DNA of 64,000 nt, taken from assembly GCF_042666875.1 (NCBI RefSeq), contig NZ_JBHTCX010000003.1, positions 290,593-354,592 on the forward strand. The letters are read 5' to 3'. The notes below the pieces were generated by a model. That model was not told the origin of the DNA. It made no database searches and worked only from the letters and a program-made list of their open reading frames with translations. This stretch comes from Brachybacterium sp042666875 (GTDB lineage: Bacteria; Actinomycetota; Actinomycetes; Actinomycetales; Dermabacteraceae). Below, in pieces: positions 25,545 through 35,256 of this stretch (its first letter is position 1; every line of letters starts with the position of its first letter). The position numbers and the translations under genes were made by a program.

Positions 25545-26696
25545 ATGAAGAACGGGACGACGAGGCCCCTGCGCGGCGCTGAGCACGAGGTCTTGCTGGC
25601 ACTGCGCCTTCAAGGTCCTTCAACCCGCGCCGAGTTGGTCCGGCGCACAGGCTTATCCCGCGCCACCGTGTCCACCGTGACGGCCCGCCTCCTCACCGGT
25701 GGCCGCGTCGAGAGCATGGGCACAGCCCCGTCCTCCCGCGCCGTGGGGCGCAATCCGGAGCTCCTTGCCCTGAGCGTGTCGGGGGCCGTGATTCTCGGTG
25801 TCGAGTTCGGGCACCGGCGCGTCACCGTGACCGCCATGAACGAGGCTCATCGCATCGAGGGCTCGGCCTCGGCCGCCTACGAACACGACACTCCGTGGCC
25901 GCGACGTATCCAGCATGCCTTCTCACGGATGGCGGCGCTGGACGTCCTGGACGGGCGCGACGTCATCGCCGTCGGCCTGGGCATTCCCGGCCGTATCCCG
26001 GATCGCGAAGCCGTCATGGAATCCCTGGTGGCGACCTTCGCCTCCCGTGTGGCGCGCGAGGTGCGGGCGGACAACAATTCCCGCCTGGCCGGTCTTGCGG
26101 AGGCGGTGTGGGGCTCGGGCCGCGATCTGCAGAGCTTCGTGTATCTGCGGCTCATGGACGGCGTCGGCGGAGCCCTGATCACCCAGGGCGCGATGTACGA
26201 CGGGCTCCACGGTACGGCCGGCGAGTTCGGCCATATGACGGTCGATCCGGGAGGCCCCCCGTGCCGCTGCGGCAAGCGCGGCTGTCTCGAGTCCTACGTC
26301 TCACGAGAGCGGATCCTGGCCACGACGGCCCACCGCGATCTGGATGCGCTGCGCACGACGCTCGACGCCGGCGATGTGCGCCGCCGCGAGATCGTCGCCG
26401 GCGCCGGCCGGCGCATCGGCGTCGTGCTCGCGAACGTTTGCACGGCACTCGACGTGGAAGGGGTCGTGCTCGGCGGCGACCTGATCGGCCTCGGCCCACA
26501 TCTCACCGCTCCGCTCGAGGTCGCATTCACAAAGAACCTCATGCCGGCGCGAGCGCACCGCATCGCCCTCCACGCGGGCCGGATCCGTGCGGTCGACGGT
26601 GCGCTGGGTGGGATCGCCCTCATCCTGCGTGACCCAGCCATCGCGCTGTCCCGGCCCGATTCCCCCGCCGCCCAGAAGGGACGACTCTCCTCGTGA
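25545..26696 (+). CDS. ROK family transcriptional regulator
   Basis: 383 aa. Winged helix at about residues 12-75 (STRAELVRRTGLSRATVST), then a ROK domain. The zinc motif CRCGKRGC is about residue 242 and GEFGHM just before it. It is the first gene of the sulfatase/importer/arabinofuranosidase operon and overlaps the sulfatase start by four bases (GTGA), so it would be made with the genes it controls. Autoregulation through the 103-bp gap upstream is likely, but I find no convincing palindrome there. Confidence 0.83.
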   Translation: MKNGTTRPLRGAEHEVLLALRLQGPSTRAELVRRTGLSRATVSTVTARLLTGGRVESMGTAPSSRAVGRNPELLALSVSGAVILGVEFGHRRVTVTAMNEAHRIEGSASAAYEHDTPWPRRIQHAFSRMAALDVLDGRDVIAVGLGIPGRIPDREAVMESLVATFASRVAREVRADNNSRLAGLAEAVWGSGRDLQSFVYLRLMDGVGGALITQGAMYDGLHGTAGEFGHMTVDPGGPPCRCGKRGCLESYVSRERILATTAHRDLDALRTTLDAGDVRRREIVAGAGRRIGVVLANVCTALDVEGVVLGGDLIGLGPHLTAPLEVAFTKNLMPARAHRIALHAGRIRAVDGALGGIALILRDPAIALSRPDSPAAQKGRLSS

Positions 26697-28180
26697 CCAG
26701 CCCCAACATGTTCTTCTTCCTGACCGATCAGCATCGGGTGGACACCCTGCCCTGCTACGGCAACGAGATCGTCGAGACCCCGTGGCTCGACTCCGTCGCC
26801 GCCGAGGGGACGGTCTTCGACCGCTTCTACACGCCCACTGCGATCTGCACCCCTGCGCGGGCGAGTCTGCTGACGGGCGAGGCGCCTTTCCGACACCAGC
26901 TGCTTGCCAACTACGAGCGCAACGTCGGCTACAAGGAGGACCTGGATCCCGATCACGGCTCGTTCAGCCGTGATCTTCGCGAGCACGGCTACAACGTCGG
27001 ACTGGCCGGGAAGTGGCATGTGGGGCTGAAGCGCACCGCGGAGGATTTCGGGTTCGACGCCCTGCACATGCACGGCTGGCACAACCCGGTCGACCATCCC
27101 ACCTACGAGCGCTACCTCGCCGAGCGGGGCCTTCCCGCATACCGCCTGCGCGACGAGATCCGCGGGACCTTCCCCAACGGCAGCCCGGGCAACCTGCTCG
27201 CTGCCCGTCTCGAGCACGGCGTGGAGGCCACCTTCGAGCGGTTCCTCGGGGACCTCGCGATCGAGCGGCTCCGCCAGTACGTGCAGGACTTCCGTCGCGA
27301 CGGGACGCCATTCTTCCTGGCCACTCATTTCTTCGGTCCGCATCTTCCCTACAACCTGCCGCCAGAGTACTTCGACCTGTACGACCCCGAAGACGTGGAG
27401 CTGCCGCCTTCGATCGCCGAGACGTTCCTGGGCAAGCCCCCGGTGCAGTCGAACTATTCGGCGCACTGGACGTTCGACACCCTCGGCGAGGAGACCAGCC
27501 GCAAGCTGATCGCCGCCTACTGGGGATACGTGACGATGATCGATCACGAGATCGGCCGGATCGTCGACGTCGCCCGGGAGCTAGGCGTCTACGACGACGC
27601 CGCCGTGTTCTTCAGCGCTGATCACGGCGAGTTCACCGGTGCCCACCGCCTGCACGACAAGGGGCCGGCGATGTACGAGGACATCTATCGGGTGCCCGGC
27701 GTGATCCGGCCGCCCGGCGGCGGTCCGGCCCAGCACCGCCGCGAGTTCGCCGACCTCATCGACCTCCCCGCCACCATCAACGAACTCGCGGGGATCAAGC
27801 CCGTCAGGTCCGCCGACGGCACCAGCCTGCTGCCGATCCTGCGCGGCGAGCATCCACGGTGGCGCACCGACTACGTCGCCGAGTTCCACGGACACCACTT
27901 CCCGTACCCGCAGCGGATGCTCATCACCGACCGCTACAAGCTCGTCGTGAACCCCGAGTCCGTCAACGAGTTCTACGACCTCGTCGCCGACCCGTACGAG
28001 CTCACCAACCGCTATGGCTTCCCCGAATGCCGCCAGGTGCGCGATGCCCACCTGGCCCTGCTGTACCGCCGCCTCCGCGACCGCGGGGACAACTTCTATC
28101 ACTGGATGACGTCGATGTATCCGGTGGGCGGCAAGGACTACGACACCTCCCTCAGCTCGTTCGAAAGGAACGGATCATGA
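26693..28180 (+). CDS. Type I sulfatase (formylglycine-dependent)
   Basis: 495 aa from a GTG overlapping the ROK stop. Cys52 in CTPARASLLTGEAP is the formylglycine precursor. GKWHVGL about residue 108 and FFSADHGEFTG about residue 305 are metal/active-site motifs. No signal peptide is visible. It differs from the 20630 sulfatase in motif wording and insert pattern and is probably a distinct subfamily (choline-sulfatase/iduronate-sulfatase-like), which would fit different sulfate linkages. The stop overlaps the next ATG (ATGA). Confidence 0.88.
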   Translation: MTSPNMFFFLTDQHRVDTLPCYGNEIVETPWLDSVAAEGTVFDRFYTPTAICTPARASLLTGEAPFRHQLLANYERNVGYKEDLDPDHGSFSRDLREHGYNVGLAGKWHVGLKRTAEDFGFDALHMHGWHNPVDHPTYERYLAERGLPAYRLRDEIRGTFPNGSPGNLLAARLEHGVEATFERFLGDLAIERLRQYVQDFRRDGTPFFLATHFFGPHLPYNLPPEYFDLYDPEDVELPPSIAETFLGKPPVQSNYSAHWTFDTLGEETSRKLIAAYWGYVTMIDHEIGRIVDVARELGVYDDAAVFFSADHGEFTGAHRLHDKGPAMYEDIYRVPGVIRPPGGGPAQHRREFADLIDLPATINELAGIKPVRSADGTSLLPILRGEHPRWRTDYVAEFHGHHFPYPQRMLITDRYKLVVNPESVNEFYDLVADPYELTNRYGFPECRQVRDAHLALLYRRLRDRGDNFYHWMTSMYPVGGKDYDTSLSSFERNGS

Positions 28181-29559
28181 TGCTCTCCCCACGATCCACC
28201 GCGCACCGCCTCCACGGCGGCACACCGCGCTCAGCCCAGGACTTCGGCCGACGCCGTCTCCTCTCCGGCGCTGGCGCAGCCGGCGCCACGCTCACCGTTG
28301 CCGCCTGCTCGGGCGGACAGTCGATCGGAGGCTCGGATGAGGCTCCTGCGGCGGGATCCGAACCCTTCACTGCCGAGTACGACGGGCCGGACGTCACCAT
28401 CACCTTCTGGAACGGCTTCACCGGAGGCGACGGCCCGTACATGAAACAGCTCATCACCGAGTTCACCGAAGCGAACCCTGCGATCACCGTCAAGCAGTCT
28501 TCCCTCGAGTGGGCCGACTTCTACTCGAAGGTCGTCACTGCGACCGATGCCGGCAGCGGGCCCGATGTCGCGGCGATGCACCTGGACCAGCTCGCGAGCT
28601 TCGCCTCCCGAGGGACCATCGTGCCGCTGGACAACCTCGCCGAATCCCTCGGTCTCAGCGAATCGGACTTCACCCCGGCCGTGTGGCAAGGCGGCGTGTT
28701 CCAGGGGCAGCGCTATGGCATTCCGCTGGACATGTTCACCATTGCGCAGTACTGGAGCACGGAGAAGTTGTCGACCGCTGGGCTTGAGGCCGGCCCCACC
28801 ACCGGCGAGGAGTTCGACGCCGCCGTCCAGTCCCTGCAGTCCGCAGGTATCGAGAACCCCTTCTGGGTCTCTCCCGACAACTGGCAGATCTTCGTGAGTC
28901 TGCTCGGCCAGTTCGGCGGCTCCCTCTATTCCGAGGACCTCACCACCGTCACCTTCGGCGACGATGCCGGAGCGAAGGCGTTGACCTGGATGCGAGACCT
29001 CGTGGCCGACGACATCAGTCCCTCGGACGCCACCGACCTGGCCACCGCCTTCAAGAACGGCTCCTCGGCCCTCATCCATGAGCTGCTGTGGCTGATCAAT
29101 GACCTCGAGGACACCACCGATGGGATGGAGTATGGCATCAGCGCCTTCCCGACGATCGGCGACTCCCCTGGCGTGTTCGCGAATTCCCACAACTTCACGC
29201 TCACCAAGCAGGCCGACGCCGACGCCGATCGCGGTCAGGCCGCTCGGGTGTTCATCTCCTGGATGAGCGAGAACTCCGCGACCTGGGCGGCGTCGGGCAA
29301 CATCCCGGCGCGGGCCTCGGCGCGGGAGGACACGCAGTTCACCGATAGCCGCCAGGCCGAGCTCGCGACCGAGGAGGTGCTCGAGAGCTTCATCTTCCTG
29401 CAGCAGGTTCCCGGTTCCCGTGAGATCGCAGCGGACAGCTACCAGCGCGCGGTGAGTCGGGCGGTGCTCGGCGAGGAAGATCCGGAAGCCGCGCTCACGG
29501 CCGCGGTCACGACTGCGCAGGAGATGCTCGACCGTAACCGGGAGCTGTACGAATTCTGA
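28177..29559 (+). CDS. Extracellular sugar-binding lipoprotein of CUT1 importer
   Basis: 460 aa. A long N-region ends in the twin-arginine FGRRRLLSGAG, then a hydrophobic stretch and lipobox VAAC near residue 47: a Tat-exported lipoprotein. The body starts DVTITFWNGFTGGDGPYMKQ, typical of cluster-1 receptors. ATG 28177 overlaps the sulfatase stop; the adjacent ATG at 28180 is equally good, with AAGGA upstream. Operon position suggests a desulfated or sulfated arabinosyl oligosaccharide as ligand. Confidence 0.87.
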   Translation: MMLSPRSTAHRLHGGTPRSAQDFGRRRLLSGAGAAGATLTVAACSGGQSIGGSDEAPAAGSEPFTAEYDGPDVTITFWNGFTGGDGPYMKQLITEFTEANPAITVKQSSLEWADFYSKVVTATDAGSGPDVAAMHLDQLASFASRGTIVPLDNLAESLGLSESDFTPAVWQGGVFQGQRYGIPLDMFTIAQYWSTEKLSTAGLEAGPTTGEEFDAAVQSLQSAGIENPFWVSPDNWQIFVSLLGQFGGSLYSEDLTTVTFGDDAGAKALTWMRDLVADDISPSDATDLATAFKNGSSALIHELLWLINDLEDTTDGMEYGISAFPTIGDSPGVFANSHNFTLTKQADADADRGQAARVFISWMSENSATWAASGNIPARASAREDTQFTDSRQAELATEEVLESFIFLQQVPGSREIAADSYQRAVSRAVLGEEDPEAALTAAVTTAQEMLDRNRELYEF

Positions 29560-29620
29560 CCTTCCGACGTCCCGCGCGACGTCATCGACCAGGCGAGAGA
29601 CCGCCGAGAGAAGAGGTTTG

Positions 29621-30586
29621 ATGAGCAACGCTGCTCCGAGCCTGAGCGCGCCCCCCGCGCCTCTACCTGCGCCGCCCGCGAGCGGCGACAGGCGCAGGAT
29701 CCGGGTCGGGAGTCCCGTCACGCCCTATCTGTTCGTCGCCCCGTTCCTGGTGCTGTTCGCGGTATTCGTGCTGGCACCGATCCTGGTCCTGGCCTACTCG
29801 AGCACGCGGCAGTGGATCCTGGGCTTCGACAGCGGAGGATTCATCGCGGCGCAGAACTATACGACGCTGCTGTCCGGTGAGGGGGTGCTGTCCGAGGAGT
29901 TCTGGCGGGGGATGAGGGTCACCGCGATCTTCACCGCCCTGTCGGTCCCTCTGCTGGTCGTCGTCCCCTTCGCCCTCGCACTGCTGCTGAACCAGAAGTT
30001 CCCCGGGCGCACCTTCTTCCGCGCGGTGTACTTCGCTCCGTATGTGCTGGGCGTCGCCGTGGTGGGCGTGCTCTGGCACTTCCTCCTCGATGCCCGTGTG
30101 GGCCCGGTGAACCATCTGCTGGGTTCCCTGGGGCTGCCCGACACGGTCGCCTGGACGACCTCATTGCCCGCCGGCTGGGTCTCGCTCGTGGGCGTGACGG
30201 TGTGGTGGACGGTCGGCTTCAACGCCGTCATCTACCTGGCGGCCCTGCAGGACGTGCCCGCACAGCTGTACGAGGCCGCTCGGATCGACGGGACCAACGC
30301 CTGGCAACGGCTGTGGGTGGTGACCATCCCGCATATGCGTCGAGTGCTGCAGTTCGTCGTGGTCATCACGATCATCGCGTCGGCCAACATGTACGGCCAG
30401 TCGGCGCTGATCACCAACGAGCAGCCCGGCGGGGCGACTCGCACCGCGATCGGCTACATCGCACAGACCGGAATGCAGTCCTATGACATCGGTATGGCGA
30501 GTGCGATGAGCATGATCCTCGCCGTGTGCCTGATCGCGGCGAGTCTGCTCGTGAACCAGATCTTCCGCTTCGTGGGAAAGGTGTAG
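29621..30586 (+). CDS. CUT1 sugar ABC transporter permease (MalF type)
   Basis: 321 aa with an Ala/Pro-rich N-terminus and about six membrane segments. The EAA loop YEAARIDGTNAWQRLWVVTI is about residues 220-240. AGAGG lies upstream of the ATG at 29621. It follows the receptor gene by 61 bases. Confidence 0.9.
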   Translation: MSNAAPSLSAPPAPLPAPPASGDRRRIRVGSPVTPYLFVAPFLVLFAVFVLAPILVLAYSSTRQWILGFDSGGFIAAQNYTTLLSGEGVLSEEFWRGMRVTAIFTALSVPLLVVVPFALALLLNQKFPGRTFFRAVYFAPYVLGVAVVGVLWHFLLDARVGPVNHLLGSLGLPDTVAWTTSLPAGWVSLVGVTVWWTVGFNAVIYLAALQDVPAQLYEAARIDGTNAWQRLWVVTIPHMRRVLQFVVVITIIASANMYGQSALITNEQPGGATRTAIGYIAQTGMQSYDIGMASAMSMILAVCLIAASLLVNQIFRFVGKV

Positions 30587-30589
30587 ACG

Positions 30590-31444
30590 ATGGCGACCTC
30601 TCGCCCCTCCCGTCGCCGACCCGTACGCCTCCAGCGCATCGCGCTGTGGGCAGCGCTGATCCTCCTAACGTGCGTATTCGCCCTTCCGTTGCTGTACATG
30701 CTCGGTACCGCGTTCAAGACCCCCGCCGAGTCGGTATCTCCGGACTTCCGGCTGTGGCCACGCAACCCGACCCTGGGGGCTTTCAAACACATCCTGGGTG
30801 ACGACTCAGTCCCGGTGCTGCGATGGGTGGCCAACAGTCTGGTGGTCGCGGTCGCGCACTCCGCTCTGACCGTGGTACTCGCCGTGCTCGCCTCATACGC
30901 ACTGGCGCGCATGCAGTTCCGGGGCCGCACGCTCATGATGGGGGTGGTCCTCGCCACGATGTTCGTGCCCGCGGTAGTCATGCTGATCCCCCACTTCCTC
31001 ATCGTGAACTCCCTGGGCTGGCTGAACACGTACGCGGCGCTCATCATCCCGGGCGCTGCGGGCGCCTTCGGCGTGTTCTTCCTGCGTCAGTTCTTCGCCG
31101 CGATCCCCAAGGAGCTCGAGGAGGCGTCCATCGTCGACGGCTGCTCGCAGTGGTCGACGTTCGTACAAGTCATGCTCCCTCTGGCCCGGCCCGCCATCGC
31201 CACTCTCGTGGTGCTCTCGTTCCTCACGAGCTGGAACGACTATCTCTGGCCCGTCTTCGTGCTCTTCAGCAGCGAGATGCAGACGCTTCCTTCCGGGCTG
31301 CGGCTGCTGCAGGCGGAGAACGGCACCCGCTACGACGTGATGATGGCCGGCGCGGTCATCGCCAGCGTCCCCGTCCTAGCCCTGTATGTCATCGCCCAGC
31401 GCTGGATCATCGAGGGCGTCTCGACCACCGGCCTCAAGGGCTGA
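30590..31444 (+). CDS. CUT1 sugar ABC transporter permease (MalG type)
   Basis: 284 aa, about six membrane helices. The coupling loop LEEASIVDGCSQWSTFVQVM is about residues 178-198; the usual EAA is EEAS here. It ends in EGVSTTGLKG, like the permease at 4284. The start lies three bases after the upstream stop. Confidence 0.9.
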   Translation: MATSRPSRRRPVRLQRIALWAALILLTCVFALPLLYMLGTAFKTPAESVSPDFRLWPRNPTLGAFKHILGDDSVPVLRWVANSLVVAVAHSALTVVLAVLASYALARMQFRGRTLMMGVVLATMFVPAVVMLIPHFLIVNSLGWLNTYAALIIPGAAGAFGVFFLRQFFAAIPKELEEASIVDGCSQWSTFVQVMLPLARPAIATLVVLSFLTSWNDYLWPVFVLFSSEMQTLPSGLRLLQAENGTRYDVMMAGAVIASVPVLALYVIAQRWIIEGVSTTGLKG

Positions 31445-31469
31445 TCTCCCATTCCCCCGAAAGGACCCC

Positions 31470-33128
31470 ATGACCACCAACGCGCCGCACACTGCCCAGG
31501 CTCGCATCGACGTCTCCGGCGCCGACCCCGAGCGACCGATCGAACCGATGATCTACGGCCACTTCCTCGAGTCGGCGTTCTTCCACAATATAGAAGGCGG
31601 GGTGTTCGACGAGGGCTCGCAGCTGTCCGTCAGTGGAGAAGGACCGTTGGCCGGATGCCGTCAGGACGTCATCGATGCCTGTCGCGACCTGGGCATGCCT
31701 GTGGTGCGCTGGCCGGGCGGGAACTTCACCTCGGCCTACTGGTGGCAGGACGGCACCGGGCCGCGGGACCGGCGGCCGCGACGCCTCGAGCTGGCGTGGG
31801 GCTCGGAGGAGTCCAACCGGTTCGGCACCCCGGAGTTCCTCGCCTGGTGCGAGGCCACCGGCGCCACTCCCTACCTCGGCCACGGCTGCCGCAGCGTCGA
31901 GGACGCGGTGCGCTGGGTGGAGTACTGCAACTACACCGGGGACACCGAGATGACCCGGCGCCGCACCTCCGACGGGCTCGATAGCCGACGCCCCGTGCCG
32001 ATCTGGGGCCTGGGCAACGAGGTCTACGGAACGTGGCAGATGGGACACCGCAGCCCCGAGCGCTACGCCGAGGACGCCCTCGAGCACGCGAAGTTCATGC
32101 GAGCCGTCGACGGCTCGATCCGGTTCGTCGCCGTCGGCGTCGACGACGACCGCTGGACCGACGTGGTGGTGCGCGAGCTCGGCGAGATCACCGACTGGGT
32201 CTCCATCCACGCCTACGGGGCGAGCTTCCACCTCGTCGATCCCTCCCGGGCAGAGTTCGACGCGATCGTCGCGCAGGCCGTCCACGTCGAGAACGTGCTG
32301 CAAGGCTTCTCACGGAAGATCGCCGGTGCTGCTGCCCGCCATGGCATCACCAGCCCCCTGGAGATCGCCTTCGACGAGTGGAACATGCGCCACTACGAGC
32401 CACGCACGTGGGATGATCCGCGACCGGGGGCCGACGGTGGCATCGCCGAGCGCGACACCTCCGGCCCGACCGACGAGCCGGGCGTGGCCGGGAAGCACGG
32501 CTGGCGGGTGAGCCGGTACTCGCCGCGCACCCTGGCCGATGCCCTGTTCTACTCCGGGGTGTTCCACGCCATTCACCGCACGTCGAGCAACCAGGTGCCC
32601 GTGACCATGGCCAACACCGTGAATCTCGTCAACGCCAACGGACTTCTCGCAGTGCGCGAGGGCGGCCTGGTGCGCTCGGCCACCTACCACGTGTGGGATC
32701 TGTACCTGAACCACTTCGGCACCGTGCCGCTGCCGGCGCGGGTCGCCGGTCCGTCCGTCACGTTGCCGGTGCGCCACGAGCAGGGATGGGGCGGCGAGGC
32801 GCACTGTGTGGACGTGGCGACCAGCGTGGGCGTCCTGGACGTGAGCGCCTCCGCGTCGGCCGATGGGTCGCGGCGATACGCGGCGGTGATCAACCGTTCG
32901 GCCGATCAGGACGTGGAAGCCGTGCTCGCCGTGGACGGAGAGCTCGTCGAAGGGCCGGTGTCGGTGCATACGCTCGGCGCCGACGCGCAGGACCTGTTCG
33001 CGGTGAACACTCTTGACCGGCCCGACGTGCTGAGGCTGCGGGAAAGCGCGGCGGAGCTGAGCGGCGGGGTGTTCGTAGCCCCGGCGCACTCGGTGAGCGT
33101 GGTGTCGTGGGAGGTGAGCGTGGGCTGA
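31470..33128 (+). CDS. Alpha-L-arabinofuranosidase, GH51 family
   Basis: 552 aa, no signal peptide, so probably cytoplasmic. The GH51 acid/base Glu184 lies in GLGNEVYG and the nucleophile Glu303 in AFDEWNMRHYE. WPGGNFTSAYWW about residue 81 is another family signature. A C-terminal beta-sandwich (about residues 430-552) completes the fold. ATG 31470 follows AAAGGA. It is the last gene of the sulfatase/importer operon and would release arabinofuranose from imported oligosaccharides. A linker of Asp/Gly/Pro-rich residues (about 312-345) is larger than usual. Confidence 0.88.
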   Translation: MTTNAPHTAQARIDVSGADPERPIEPMIYGHFLESAFFHNIEGGVFDEGSQLSVSGEGPLAGCRQDVIDACRDLGMPVVRWPGGNFTSAYWWQDGTGPRDRRPRRLELAWGSEESNRFGTPEFLAWCEATGATPYLGHGCRSVEDAVRWVEYCNYTGDTEMTRRRTSDGLDSRRPVPIWGLGNEVYGTWQMGHRSPERYAEDALEHAKFMRAVDGSIRFVAVGVDDDRWTDVVVRELGEITDWVSIHAYGASFHLVDPSRAEFDAIVAQAVHVENVLQGFSRKIAGAAARHGITSPLEIAFDEWNMRHYEPRTWDDPRPGADGGIAERDTSGPTDEPGVAGKHGWRVSRYSPRTLADALFYSGVFHAIHRTSSNQVPVTMANTVNLVNANGLLAVREGGLVRSATYHVWDLYLNHFGTVPLPARVAGPSVTLPVRHEQGWGGEAHCVDVATSVGVLDVSASASADGSRRYAAVINRSADQDVEAVLAVDGELVEGPVSVHTLGADAQDLFAVNTLDRPDVLRLRESAAELSGGVFVAPAHSVSVVSWEVSVG

Positions 33129-33185
33129 AGCAGTCTCTCGGCGTGCTCACGGACGGTCCGGTCACGGCTATCGTGATGCGTAGTC

Positions 33186-34115
33186 TCATAGCGGTGAAGA
33201 CCGAGCGGATGCACGCACCTGCCGGAACGTCCGCGGCGCCATTCCCACCTCACGTTTGAAAGCGGCACTGAAGGCGCTCTCGGAGGAGTAGCCGAGCTCG
33301 CGGGCGAGCACGGAGATGCGGGTTCCGGCCTCGCGCAGTGCGTGCTGGGCCAGCAGCATGCGCCAGCGGCTGAGGTAGGCCAAGGGCGGCATGCCGGCGA
33401 CTGCCCGGAAACGTTCGGCGAAGGTCGTGCGGGACATCGCCGCGGCGCGGGCGAGCTCGGCCAGGCCCCAGGCCCGGCCGGGCTCGTCGTGCAGGAGACT
33501 CACCGCCGGGCGCAGGCGCTCGTCGGTCAGCAGTCGCAGCCAGCCGGGCAGCAGCTCGTCCTGCTCGACATAGGCGCGGAGCATCTCGAGCAGCAGCAGT
33601 TGGCCGTGCTGGCGCATCGCGAAGGCGGAGCCGATCCGGTCGCTCGCGGCCTCGAGGAACATCCGGTGCACGCTGCCGCGGAGGTTCGTGGCCGACGAGC
33701 CGGTCCCGTGCACATGCGCCACTTGCGGCAGTGCGCTCGTCAGCAGCGTCCGGCCGGCCGGGCTCAGTTCGACGTGCCCGCCGACCAGCACGTCGTGAAG
33801 GCCGCCGGCCGGGGTGAAGCGAGCCGTGGAGAAGCCCTCCTCCGGCACCATCTCGCGTCGGGGCCCGGTGCCCTCCCCGCCCCATGCCTCGAACCAGCGG
33901 CTCTCGTTGAGCAGGAGGACATCCCCCGCGCCCACCTCGAGCGGCTCGGTCAGCCCGTCGGCCAGGACGTGAGCTCGTCCGCTGACGAGCGCGAAGAACT
34001 TCAGGCCCTCGATCGGCGCCCTGGAGACCCACGGCCCCTGCACCGCGAAGCCGCCCGAGAGGACGCCCCGCACGTCGACGACATCGAAGACCTGGGACAG
34101 ATGATCAGGGCGCAT
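33186..34115 (-). CDS. AraC family transcriptional regulator
   Basis: 309 aa. An N-terminal cupin-like sensor (about residues 20-190, AraC_binding_6 type) is followed by a double helix-turn-helix (about 200-300; GLAELARAAAMSRTTFAERF and ISVLARELGYSSESAFSAAF). ATG 34115 is preferred over an upstream TTG. It is divergent from the SDR gene at 34189, an arrangement common for AraC activators of a single reductase. Confidence 0.85.
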   Translation of the reverse strand: MRPDHLSQVFDVVDVRGVLSGGFAVQGPWVSRAPIEGLKFFALVSGRAHVLADGLTEPLEVGAGDVLLLNESRWFEAWGGEGTGPRREMVPEEGFSTARFTPAGGLHDVLVGGHVELSPAGRTLLTSALPQVAHVHGTGSSATNLRGSVHRMFLEAASDRIGSAFAMRQHGQLLLLEMLRAYVEQDELLPGWLRLLTDERLRPAVSLLHDEPGRAWGLAELARAAAMSRTTFAERFRAVAGMPPLAYLSRWRMLLAQHALREAGTRISVLARELGYSSESAFSAAFKREVGMAPRTFRQVRASARSSPL

Positions 34116-34188
34116 GCCCGTACTCTCGCGCAAGAAATCCGGACTGACAAGTATTCAGAGTTCGCCGCCGTCGCCTCACAGTGGAGAC

Positions 34189-35256
34189 ATGACCACACAG
34201 ATACCCGCCGCACAGGCCACCGACATCCAACTCCCCCAGTCCGTCCTCGACAAGCAGCGCCCCCTCGACAGCGGCTTCACCGCTGCGAATACGGCCGACG
34301 ACGTCCTCGCCGGTCGGGACCTCACCGGCACCCACGTCGTCGTCACCGGCGGCCACCACGGCATCGGCCGGGAGACCACCCGCGCCCTGACCGCGGCCGG
34401 CGCCTCCGTCACCGTCGGCTCGCGAGACCCGGAAGCGGCCGCGGCGAAGCTCGCGGGCATCGAGCGGGTCGAGACCAGCCGGCTCGACCTCATGGATCCC
34501 GACTCGATCGACGCCTTCGCCGAGCGCTACCTCGCCACCGGCCGCCCGCTGCATGTGCTGCTGAACAACGCCGGCCTCATGGCCGGGCCTCTGGTGCGGG
34601 ACGCACGTGGCTACGAGTCGCAGTTCTCCACCAACCACCTCGGCCACTTCCAGCTCACCCTCGCCCTGCTGCCGGCACTGCGCGCCGCCGGCGGCGCCCG
34701 CGTGGTCACCCTGACCTCCGGCGGGCACCGGCTCTCCGGCATCCGCTGGGAGGACCCGCACTTCGAGTCGGGCTACGACGAGATGGGGCTGCTCGGTTAC
34801 GGGCAGTCCAAGACCGCGAACGTGCTCTTCGCGGTCGAGCTGGACCGGCGATGGGCGGCCGACGGGATCCGCGGCTATGCCGTCCACCCCGGCATCATCG
34901 TCACCACGAGCCTGGGCCCGGCCCGGGCTCCGGGGGCGACCGCCAGAGGCGGAATGGACTCCGAGGCGCTGCGCGCGCAGGGACTGATCAACGAGCACGG
35001 CCAGCAGATCATCGACCCCGAGCACGAGAAGAAGACGCTCCAGCAGGGCGCCAGCACCAGCGTGTTCGCGGCGACCAGTACGCTGCTCGCGGAGGTCGGG
35101 GGCGTCTACCTCAAGGACAACGACATCTCCGAGCTGGACCTGGATCCTCAGCCGATCGACATGACCGCTCCCGAGACCACCGTCGTGCCGCACGCGGTCG
35201 ATCCGGCCGCGGCTGGCCGGCTCTGGGAGCTCAGCGAGACGCTCATCCGCAGGTGA
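34189..35256 (+). CDS. Short-chain dehydrogenase/reductase
   Basis: 355 aa, longer than the usual 250 through a leader and a C-terminal extension. Cofactor motif TGGHHGIG at residues 53-60, NNAG about 126-129, catalytic Tyr204 and Lys208 (YGQSK). The WW-domain-oxidoreductase/retinol-dehydrogenase-like subgroup is the closest fit. ATG 34189 has GGAG directly upstream. Its 3' end overlaps the convergent YdeI-like gene by 14 bases. The substrate is unknown; the divergent AraC regulator probably activates it. Confidence 0.83.
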   Translation: MTTQIPAAQATDIQLPQSVLDKQRPLDSGFTAANTADDVLAGRDLTGTHVVVTGGHHGIGRETTRALTAAGASVTVGSRDPEAAAAKLAGIERVETSRLDLMDPDSIDAFAERYLATGRPLHVLLNNAGLMAGPLVRDARGYESQFSTNHLGHFQLTLALLPALRAAGGARVVTLTSGGHRLSGIRWEDPHFESGYDEMGLLGYGQSKTANVLFAVELDRRWAADGIRGYAVHPGIIVTTSLGPARAPGATARGGMDSEALRAQGLINEHGQQIIDPEHEKKTLQQGASTSVFAATSTLLAEVGGVYLKDNDISELDLDPQPIDMTAPETTVVPHAVDPAAAGRLWELSETLIRR

